A DNA stretch of 64,000 bases from Sinorhizobium garamanticum (GTDB lineage: Bacteria; Pseudomonadota; Alphaproteobacteria; Rhizobiales; Rhizobiaceae). Each line of letters begins with the position of its first letter. The stretch's first letter is position 1. Both the position numbers and the translations under genes were made by a program. Location: contig NZ_CP120374.1 of the NCBI RefSeq assembly GCF_029892065.1, forward strand, positions 1,178,001 to 1,242,000, read 5' to 3'. This document shows positions 46,401-53,372 of this stretch, piece by piece. The notes beneath the pieces are model-generated. The model had not been told where the DNA came from, ran no database searches, and was given only the letters and a program-made list of their open reading frames with translations.

Positions 46401-47627
46401 ATGGCCCTTCTCACCCAGTGCCGCGCATGCCTAGCTGCCACCCCCTACACGTTCCTCCGCATGGGGGACCATCCGCCGGCCAACAGTTTCGTGCGGCCCG
46501 AGGACATCAAGGAGCAGCAACCCGTATATCCCCTGGACACGCAGGTCTGCCTCGAATGCGGCCTGATCCAGGTCTCCGACCAGGTTCCGGAGGGCTTCTT
46601 CGAGCACTACCTGTATGTGCCCTCCGCAGCGACTTCGATGCACAGCCATTTCGCCGGGCTGGCCGAAGTGCTCAAGAACGAAGCCGGCGACGGAATGATC
46701 GTGGACATCGGCTGCAACGACGGCCTTTTGCTCTCGGCCTGCAACAAGATCGGCTGCCGAACCGTCGGCGTCGATCCGGCTGCCAATCTTGCGGAGATCG
46801 CCCGTTCCCGCGGCGTCGACGTCGAGGTCGGATATTTCACTGCGGCGGCGGCTCCAACGCTTGCCGAGAAACGCGGGCCTGCCAAGGCCATCGTAACCAC
46901 CAATACCTTCAACCACATCGGCAACCTGCATGACTTCATGGCGGGCGTGGTGCGTTGGCTCGCCGACGACGGCGTTTTCGTGATCGAAGTACCCTGGGCG
47001 AAGAACCTTCTCGACAACAATGAATTCGACACGATCTATCACGAGCACGTTTCGGAGTTCAGCCTGCTGTCGCTGGTCCGGCTCGGTGAGTTCTTCGGGC
47101 TCACGGTGACGGACGTGCAGCGGCTTGGCGTCCACGGCGGCTCCATGCGCGTCTTTCTCAAGCGGGCGGCAGGCGCTCCTGCGGTAGCCTCCATCGTCAA
47201 GGAGATGCTCGCCGAAGAACGTGACGCCGGCATGCAGTCGGCCGAAACCTACGAGGCCTTTTCCACACGTGTGGAAGAAATCCGGCGCGACCTGATCGCG
47301 ATGCTGGAGCAACTGAAGGCTGACGGCGTCGCGGTCGCTGGCTACGGCGCCCCGGCGAAGGGCAACACGCTCCTGAACTACTTCAAGATCGGTCCCGAGT
47401 TGCTCGATTACCTCGTGGATCGCAACACCTTGAAACAGGGTCTCTATTCGCCCGGCATGAAGATTCCCATTCGGTCGCCGGAGGCGCTGGAGCAAGAGGA
47501 CAAGCCCGCGGTGCTGCTCGTGCTGGCATGGAATTTCTTCGATGAAATCCGTTCGCAGCAGAGCGACTTCGCGGCCCGCGGGGGGCGGTTCCTCGTTCCG
47601 CTGCCACGGCCGGTGCTCGTCAACTGA
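46401..47627 (+). CDS. NDP-sugar C-methyltransferase (class I, zinc-finger N-terminus)
   Basis: The protein has 408 residues from ATG 46401; GGGAG lies upstream. The N-terminal zinc site has CRAC and CLECG, as in the Methyltransf_13 domain. The SAM-binding core is VDIGCNDGLLL at about residues 100-110. The C-terminal Methyltransf_14-like domain has GYGAPAKGNTLLNYF. This three-part layout is that of 3-C-methyltransferases such as TylC3-type and related deoxysugar enzymes. It should add a methyl branch to a keto-deoxy CDP-sugar. The start is two bases after the RfbH-like stop. Confidence 0.9.
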   Translation: MALLTQCRACLAATPYTFLRMGDHPPANSFVRPEDIKEQQPVYPLDTQVCLECGLIQVSDQVPEGFFEHYLYVPSAATSMHSHFAGLAEVLKNEAGDGMIVDIGCNDGLLLSACNKIGCRTVGVDPAANLAEIARSRGVDVEVGYFTAAAAPTLAEKRGPAKAIVTTNTFNHIGNLHDFMAGVVRWLADDGVFVIEVPWAKNLLDNNEFDTIYHEHVSEFSLLSLVRLGEFFGLTVTDVQRLGVHGGSMRVFLKRAAGAPAVASIVKEMLAEERDAGMQSAETYEAFSTRVEEIRRDLIAMLEQLKADGVAVAGYGAPAKGNTLLNYFKIGPELLDYLVDRNTLKQGLYSPGMKIPIRSPEALEQEDKPAVLLVLAWNFFDEIRSQQSDFAARGGRFLVPLPRPVLVN

Positions 47628-47721
47628 GCCAAGGCGTCGCCTTCTACACCGCAAGCCGGTTTGGCGGCGACGAATAACACGAACCCCTCTCCGCCGCCGC
47701 AAAGACAGCCGGCGGAGAGCT

Positions 47722-47823
47722 AGAGCAATTCCAGGAAAAGTATGTAACGGTTTTTCGTGCGGAATTGCGTCATTTCAAAGCGGTGGATCATTTCAGGGTT
47801 TCAATGAAGCCCTGAAATGATCC
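47722..47823 (+). repeat. RIME-like palindromic repeat with hairpin
   Basis: AGAGCAATTCCAGGAAAAGT and the mirrored GGAATTGCG follow the widespread rhizobial AGAGCAATTCC repeat. A perfect 14-base stem follows: GGATCATTTCAGGG at 47785-47798 pairs with 47810-47823 across an 11-base loop. It ends 21 bases before the epimerase start, in the 217-base gap after the C-methyltransferase. Confidence 0.85.
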
Positions 47824-47844
47824 AGGCATGAGTGGGCTGACAAG

Positions 47845-48822
47845 ATGTCGCGTATTCTGATTACCGGTGGCGCAGGGTTCATTGGTGCGCACCTCGCCAA
47901 GACCTGCCTTGCGGCCGGCCACGAGGTGCATGTGATCCTGCGTCCGGGCTCGGACGTCGAGCGGCTGCGGCCGCTTGCCGACGATGTCGTCCGCCACGGC
48001 TTCGATCTTCAGTCCGAAGCCGCTCTGAAGCATTGCCTGTCGGAGGTTCAACCGGACCGCATTTTCCATCTGGCGGCACGTCCGCGCCGGCGCGAAAGTC
48101 CCGATTTTGCCGATGCTGCCGAGGGTGTGCGTGAGCATCTGCAGACGCTCGTCAGCCTGCTCGGCGCTGCTGCGACGACAGACCGTCCGCCTGCAGTTCT
48201 TATCCGCTCCGGCTCGCTTGCCGAATACGGACTGGCGCCTGCGCCTTACGTGGAAACAAACCGCGAGGCGCCTGTCACGACTTACGGCGCCGAACTGGCG
48301 GCAGCGACGCACATGATCGGCGGACTGCAGGCGCGGCTGCCGTTTCCCGTGGTTACCGCGCGCCTTGCGCTTGTCTACGGTCCATCGCAAGCCACCGACT
48401 ATCTGATGCCGTCGCTCATCCGGCGATGCCTCGCCGGGGAGCCTTCGATCGTACGCCACCCGCGGGATCGGCGTGATCTGCTCTACATTGACGACGTCAT
48501 CGATGCGCTGCTGCGGCTGGGAGACGCCCGGCTGCCGGGGCCAACGATCGTCAACATCGCGAGCACTATCGCCCCCACGATGCGCGAAGTGGCGCAGATG
48601 GTCGTCGAACAGACAGGTGCCGACCCTCGCCTGATCGAATATGGCGCCGACGATCATTCGTCGGGCATCGTAGACCTCAGGGGCTCGGCGGATAAGGCAC
48701 GCGAACTCATCGGATGGCGGGCGCGCGTTCCGCTCGCGGAAGGCGTCGCGCGAACCGTTGCATGGTACCGAGAACACACTTGCACTGGCGTCTCGCCCCG
48801 CAAGGTCGAGCACCGCGCGTGA
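47845..48822 (+). CDS. NAD-dependent epimerase/dehydratase-like sugar enzyme, altered active site
   Basis: The protein has 325 residues. The NAD loop ILITGGAGFIGAHLA is at residues 4-18. The extended-SDR fold is clear through LVYGPSQATDYLMPSL and DLLYIDDVIDALL. The catalytic Tyr is Tyr147, but the Lys of YxxxK is Leu151 (YGAEL); Ser122 or Ser124 precedes it. Reductase or epimerase activity on the branched CDP-sugar is plausible from context, but the missing Lys makes classical SDR catalysis doubtful. No strong ribosome-binding site is visible. Confidence 0.8.
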   Translation: MSRILITGGAGFIGAHLAKTCLAAGHEVHVILRPGSDVERLRPLADDVVRHGFDLQSEAALKHCLSEVQPDRIFHLAARPRRRESPDFADAAEGVREHLQTLVSLLGAAATTDRPPAVLIRSGSLAEYGLAPAPYVETNREAPVTTYGAELAAATHMIGGLQARLPFPVVTARLALVYGPSQATDYLMPSLIRRCLAGEPSIVRHPRDRRDLLYIDDVIDALLRLGDARLPGPTIVNIASTIAPTMREVAQMVVEQTGADPRLIEYGADDHSSGIVDLRGSADKARELIGWRARVPLAEGVARTVAWYREHTCTGVSPRKVEHRA

Positions 48823-48843
48823 AAACAGGACTGGAGTGCGACA

Positions 48844-49833
48844 GTGAGCGACATGAAAACAAGGGTTTCGGTGCTGGTGCCGGCATACAACGAAGAGACG
48901 AACGTGGGTCGCGCCTATGCGGCCATCGTCGACGCGTTTCGCGAGCTCCCGGGCTACGACTACGAGATCATCTTCACGGACAATCATTCGACCGACCGCA
49001 CCTTCGAGCTCCTCCAGGAAATCGCGCGCGATGATCCCCGCGTTCGCGTCATCCGGTTTAGCCGCAATATCGGCTACCAGCGGTCGCTCCTGGTCGCTTA
49101 CAAGGCGGCGACTGGCGATTGCTCGGTGCAGATCGACTGCGACCTGCAGGACCCGCCGCACCTCATTCCCGACATGCTCGCGCTCTGGCGGCAAGGCCAC
49201 CAGGTGGTCTACGGCATCCGGCGCTCGCTGAAGGATGACGCGGTGACCGCCTTCATGCGGCGCGCCTTCTACTGGTGCATCAATGCGTTGAGCGAGGACG
49301 ATCTTCCTCTCAATGCCGGCGAATTCCGCCTTGTCGACCGCCGCATTCTGGATGAATTGCGCCAGGTCGACGACACGTCCCCCTATCTGCGCGGTCTTAT
49401 CAGCGCGATGGGCTTTTCCCAGATCGGTTTCGAATACGACCGGCAGGCGCGGATTGCAGGCGAGAGCAAATTCCCGGTCAAAGCCATGTTGTCGCTGGCC
49501 GTCGACGGCATTCTCAACCATTCGCTGACACCGCTTAGGATCGCGTCGATGGCAAGCCTCATCATGGGGACCGCGACCTTTCTGCTGCTCATGGGCTATG
49601 TGATCGGCAAACTGGTGCTCGGACAGGATTGGCCAGCCGGTTTCGCCACGACCACCATCCTGATCCTGCTCTCGATCACGCTGAATGCGGTCTTTCTCGG
49701 CATTATCGGAGAATATCTCGGCCGTATCTTCATGCAGTCGAAGCGGCGGCCAACGCCGATCATCGAGGCAACCCTGAATGGCGAGGTTCGCTTCAATCGT
49801 GATTTGGTCGCGACGAAATTGGGTTCGCCTTGA
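48844..49833 (+). CDS. Membrane glycosyltransferase GT2, GtrB/ArnC-like
   Basis: The protein has 329 residues, from GTG 48844 with GGAG seven bases upstream; an ATG at 48853 is possible. The GT2 domain has VSVLVPAYNEETNVG, the DNHSTDR turn and CDLQDPPHLI with the metal-binding DxD-like DLQD. Two C-terminal hydrophobic helices (about 237-260 and 275-295) match GtrB, DPM1 and ArnC. It should form an undecaprenyl-phosphate sugar on the cytoplasmic side. It overlaps the GtrA-like gene by one base, the classic gtrB-gtrA neighbour. Confidence 0.9.
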   Translation: MSDMKTRVSVLVPAYNEETNVGRAYAAIVDAFRELPGYDYEIIFTDNHSTDRTFELLQEIARDDPRVRVIRFSRNIGYQRSLLVAYKAATGDCSVQIDCDLQDPPHLIPDMLALWRQGHQVVYGIRRSLKDDAVTAFMRRAFYWCINALSEDDLPLNAGEFRLVDRRILDELRQVDDTSPYLRGLISAMGFSQIGFEYDRQARIAGESKFPVKAMLSLAVDGILNHSLTPLRIASMASLIMGTATFLLLMGYVIGKLVLGQDWPAGFATTTILILLSITLNAVFLGIIGEYLGRIFMQSKRRPTPIIEATLNGEVRFNRDLVATKLGSP

Positions 49834-50234
49834 TGCGGTACGCGCCGACCAGCCACAGCGCCGGAGCACGGAGGAGCCTCGGAACGGTTACGCGGTTTGC
49901 CGTCGTTGGAGCGGTGACGACCGCCTTGGACTTCGTCCTCTTCACCGCCCTTGTGGCGATCGGTGCGATGCCCGCGCTTGCCAACCTCTTCTCCTATTCA
50001 TGCGGCATACTGGTGAGCTACCTTCTCAACCGGTCCTGGACATTCGGCGCGCGCGGGAGCCCCGTTCTGGCGCTGAAATTCGTGGCTTCGACATTGGCGG
50101 GGCTCATGATCTCGACCTGCCTTGTCGCGCTGTTCGTGACGATCATGCCGGCGGTGGTCGCCAAGATCCTGAGCGTTCCGCTGGTCTTCATCTGGAATTA
50201 TCTAATGGCCCGTCTATGGGTCTTTCGCACTTGA
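49833..50234 (+). CDS. GtrA-like small flippase
   Basis: The protein has 133 residues from ATG 49833 in a TGATG overlap with the GT2 stop. Four hydrophobic helices are visible, with FAVVGAVTTALDFVLF and SYLLNRSWTFG, the conserved GtrA/DPMS features. It should flip the undecaprenyl-phosphate sugar made by the upstream GT2, making it available to periplasmic transferases such as the ArnT-like protein at 41 kb. Confidence 0.88.
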   Translation: MRYAPTSHSAGARRSLGTVTRFAVVGAVTTALDFVLFTALVAIGAMPALANLFSYSCGILVSYLLNRSWTFGARGSPVLALKFVASTLAGLMISTCLVALFVTIMPAVVAKILSVPLVFIWNYLMARLWVFRT

Positions 50235-50242
50235 GGAGCAAT

Positions 50243-50266
50243 ATGGATAAATCACTGCTTTTCTAG
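50243..50266 (+). other. Seven-codon minigene with strong ribosome-binding site
   Basis: GAGGAG at 50233-50238 is followed four bases later by ATG GAT AAA TCA CTG CTT TTC TAG. Translation initiation looks possible, yet the frame is seven codons. It could be a leader-like element, the stub of a decayed gene, or chance. The remaining bases to 50406 hold nothing that I recognise. Confidence 0.3.
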
Positions 50267-50406
50267 TTTGATGACAAAGCATTAGCACAATGCAACGCTC
50301 TACTTACGCTCTATCGCGGGCATCCGCTTCTCGGCCACTGTTGTGGTCTTGCCGTCCCGATGGCCGCCGCGAATAGTCGCTTATCATTACTTTTGGTGCA
50401 GAGAAC

Positions 50407-51318
50407 ATGCGTATTGTTTTCGTTGGCGCCGTCGAAGGCTCCAGTATTGCTCTTGATGCCCTCATCCGGGCCGGTCGCGCGCCGTCATTGACGATAACCC
50501 TGCCGCCCGAAGCGGCGGCAAGGCATTCCGATTTCGTCGACATTTCCGGCCCGGCGCGTGCCGCCGGCAGTGCGGTTCATTACACGACCAACATCAACGC
50601 GGCTCAGACCCTCGAGGCGATGGCGGCTGTCGCGCCCGACCTGACGCTTGTCATCGGCTGGTCGCAGATCTGCAAGCAGCCATTTCGCGATATTGCGGCA
50701 AAAGGTACCATCGGCTTCCATCCGGCCGCGCTGCCGCGGCTTCGGGGCCGCGCAGTCATTCCCTGGACGATCCTGCGCCAGGAAGACACCACCGGCTCGA
50801 CCCTGTTCTGGTTGGACGACGGGGTGGATTCCGGACCGATCGCGTTGCAGCGCCTGTTCGCCGTGGCGCCCGACGAAACCGCGCGCAGTCTCTACGCCAA
50901 GCACACGGCGAACCTCGCCGAAATGGTGGTGCAGGCCGTGGGACTTGTCGAGACCGGAGACGCGCCCAGGGCCGTGCAGGACCACACGCAGGCAAGCTAC
51001 TGCGCCAAACGCACGGCCGAAGACGGCCTCATCGACTGGCGCAGCCCGGCCGCGTCCGTGTTGCGCCTGATCCGCGCCGTCGGCGAACCTTATCCCGGAG
51101 CCTTCACCTTTCAGAGCGGCGAGAAAGTCCGCATCGACGCGGCCACGGCGTTCGATAACCGCGGGCGGTATATCGGTCTGCCCGGTCAGGTCCAGACCCA
51201 CACCGAACATGGATTCGTGGTTCTTTGTGGCGACGACCAATGCATCGAGGTGTCGGCCTGGACGTCACCGTCCGGCAAACGCCCGCCGGTTCACAGCAAG
51301 TTCAGCGGAGGCGCATAG
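50407..51318 (+). CDS. Formyltransferase-like protein
   Basis: The protein has 303 residues. It matches the methionyl-tRNA/sugar formyltransferase fold: VFVGAVEGSSIALDAL at the N-terminus, GTIGFHPAALPRLRGR in the active site and WLDDGVDSGPI. His105 and Asp141 match the usual catalytic His and Asp, but the Asn two residues before His is Gly103. A C-terminal OB-like domain follows. It probably uses 10-formyltetrahydrofolate to formylate an amino sugar. The aminotransferase at 28-30 kb could provide such a sugar. The ATP-grasp gene begins directly after its stop. Confidence 0.85.
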   Translation: MRIVFVGAVEGSSIALDALIRAGRAPSLTITLPPEAAARHSDFVDISGPARAAGSAVHYTTNINAAQTLEAMAAVAPDLTLVIGWSQICKQPFRDIAAKGTIGFHPAALPRLRGRAVIPWTILRQEDTTGSTLFWLDDGVDSGPIALQRLFAVAPDETARSLYAKHTANLAEMVVQAVGLVETGDAPRAVQDHTQASYCAKRTAEDGLIDWRSPAASVLRLIRAVGEPYPGAFTFQSGEKVRIDAATAFDNRGRYIGLPGQVQTHTEHGFVVLCGDDQCIEVSAWTSPSGKRPPVHSKFSGGA

Positions 51319-52290
51319 ATGAGGGGCACATCGCTAGCGATACTGGTTTCCTCCGCCGGCAGACGGGTCGGCTTGATCGAGTGCTTCCGCCGGGCGGCTC
51401 TCGATACAAATCTCGACCTCAAGGTACTGGCCTGCGACGCCGACCCCGACTTAAGTGCCGCCTGCCAGATCGCCGACAAGGCCTTCAAAGTACCCAGGAT
51501 CGATCATCCGGACTTCGCCCCCACCCTCCGCGACATCGCGGCTCGCCATGAAGTGAGGCTCGTGGTGCCAACGATCGATCCGGAACTGCTGCCGCTCGCG
51601 ATCGCCGCCGGGGAATTCGAGGCCATCGGCGCCCGTGTCCACGTCAGTCCGCCCTCAGTCATCAATATCGCGCGCGACAAGGCGGAGACCATGCGCGTGC
51701 TCGCCGCCGCCGGTGTGCCGGTTCCCGCCACGACCACATTTGAGGACGTGCGCGAGCGACCCGGCGAATGGCCATGGCCGTTGTTCATGAAACCGCGCAA
51801 CGGAAGCGCGAGCCGGCTGATCCGGCTCGTGCGGACACCCGACGAGTTGCCCCGGGACGTCGAGGAACCGATGATCGTGCAAGAGTTTCTGGACGGGCCG
51901 GAATACACGATCAATGCCTTCATCGATGCGACGGGCCGGTTGAAAACCGCCGTCGCGCATCATCGCCTCAGCGTGCGGGCAGGCGAGGTAGAAAAGGGAA
52001 GGACCGTCCGCGATCCGCGTTTCACCGAAATCGCCCACCAGCTTGCCAGGTCCCTGCCGGAAGCGCGCGGCGTTCTGTGCTTTCAGATTATCGTCGACCG
52101 CCAGAGGGGACCGAAGGTCATCGAGATTAATGCACGGTTCGGCGGCGGCTACCCCCTGGTCGATCGCGCCGGTGCAACTTTTGCGCGCTGGCTTCTCGAA
52201 GAAGTCGCCGGCCTGCCAAGCAGTGCGCATGACGAATGGCGCGAGGGCGTCTTGATGCTGCGCTACGATGCAGCCGTCTATGGGGAATAA
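51319..52290 (+). CDS. ATP-grasp enzyme, CarB/biotin-carboxylase-like
   Basis: The protein has 323 residues. The N-terminal preATP-grasp region is LAILVSSAGRRVGLIECF. The ATP-grasp core shows WPLFMKPRNGSASRLIRL and MIVQEFLDGPEYTIN, with FIDATG and VIEINARFGGGYPLVD carrying the Mg-binding Glu and Asn. It should join a carboxylate to an amine or similar nucleophile via an acyl phosphate. The stop of the formyltransferase immediately precedes the ATG and GGAGG lies upstream. The substrate is unknown; decorating a sugar amine or carboxylate is one possibility. Confidence 0.83.
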   Translation: MRGTSLAILVSSAGRRVGLIECFRRAALDTNLDLKVLACDADPDLSAACQIADKAFKVPRIDHPDFAPTLRDIAARHEVRLVVPTIDPELLPLAIAAGEFEAIGARVHVSPPSVINIARDKAETMRVLAAAGVPVPATTTFEDVRERPGEWPWPLFMKPRNGSASRLIRLVRTPDELPRDVEEPMIVQEFLDGPEYTINAFIDATGRLKTAVAHHRLSVRAGEVEKGRTVRDPRFTEIAHQLARSLPEARGVLCFQIIVDRQRGPKVIEINARFGGGYPLVDRAGATFARWLLEEVAGLPSSAHDEWREGVLMLRYDAAVYGE

Positions 52291-52294
52291 AGCA

Positions 52295-52987
52295 GTGTCC
52301 GGCCACGAAGGTGTTCTGGTATTCGACCTGGACGACACGCTCTATCTTGAGCGGGACTTCGCCTTCAGCGGCTTCAGAGCCGCCGGCGATTGGTACGCCG
52401 GTCGGAGCGGTCTGCAGGGGCTGGCAGAACGCTGCGAGGCGCTTTTCAACGAGGGCCGCAGAACGAAGATCTTCGACGAGGCGCTCTGCGCGCTCGGCGT
52501 GGCCGCCGACGAGGCTCTCGTTGGCGAACTCGTTGCCGTCTATCGCGGGCACAAACCCACGATCACGCTCGCACCCGATGCCGAGCGCTTCTTTCGTGGA
52601 CGCCACCTCGGGCGGTGGCTCGCCATGATCACGGATGGCCCGTCGGCAACACAACGGGCGAAAGTGAAGGCGCTCGGCCTCGACCGGATGATCGACTACA
52701 TCATTTACACCGATGTCTGGGGAGCCGAATTTTGGAAACCGCACCCGCGCGCGTTTGCGGCAATCGAGGCGTGGGCTGAAGTGCCCCCTTCACGCATCGT
52801 CTACGTGGCGGACAATCCTCGCAAGGATTTCGTGACTCCACGTGCGCGTGGATGGTGGACGGTTCAAGTCGCTCGAGCCGATAGAGTTCACCGCGGCGAA
52901 GCCGCCGAGGAGGCCTACCGGCCGCACATCGTTTTGTCCGATCTCGACGCACTGGAAACCCGTCTGGCGGAACTTCAATCCGGCTGA
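52295..52987 (+). CDS. HAD-family phosphatase
   Basis: The protein has 230 residues from GTG 52295, preceded by GGGGA; in-frame ATGs at 52268 and 52280 would overlap the ATP-grasp gene. Motif I is VFDLDDTLYLE, with the nucleophile and acid Asp. MITDGPS is motif II, KPHPRAF has the motif III Lys, and YVADNPRKDF is motif IV. It should hydrolyse a phosphoester, probably a sugar phosphate or a phosphorylated intermediate of the same pathway. Confidence 0.85.
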   Translation: MSGHEGVLVFDLDDTLYLERDFAFSGFRAAGDWYAGRSGLQGLAERCEALFNEGRRTKIFDEALCALGVAADEALVGELVAVYRGHKPTITLAPDAERFFRGRHLGRWLAMITDGPSATQRAKVKALGLDRMIDYIIYTDVWGAEFWKPHPRAFAAIEAWAEVPPSRIVYVADNPRKDFVTPRARGWWTVQVARADRVHRGEAAEEAYRPHIVLSDLDALETRLAELQSG

Positions 52988-53372
52988 AGGAAGGCCCAAG
53001 TCGGAATTCGCTCTCATATCAACCTTTTAGGCACATCTTGCCAGGACAACAACCTATCCATGCACCGGCGACAGCGGCTAAACTCTAGCAATCAAATGGG
53101 AAACTATATTTGGCGCGGTACTCGAAAGCTATTTACAACCGGTTAATTACGTGCTTTTTTATTACCGAATACAAATTTGACTGTATTGTTTTGCGCCGAG
53201 ATTTAGCCGTCCCGGGGCGATGATTTTTTTGAAAATGAATATTAGCCTTTCGACCCTGTCGACCAAATCTAACTCCTAGACGACGGCCCTCTCACAATAT
53301 TGGGGCGCGAGGGTAAGTGTCGTCGTCGCACGGCTGGGCGGTAAGGCTTGCTCTTGTTAGGAAGGGGCCGTC
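52988..53372. other. AT-rich intergenic region before the CapD-like gene
   Basis: These 385 bases are AT-rich. TTGACT at about 53175 with a T-rich downstream run is a weak promoter candidate. GGAAGGGG lies five bases before the following ATG. No gene, strong hairpin or repeat family member was seen. Confidence 0.4.
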
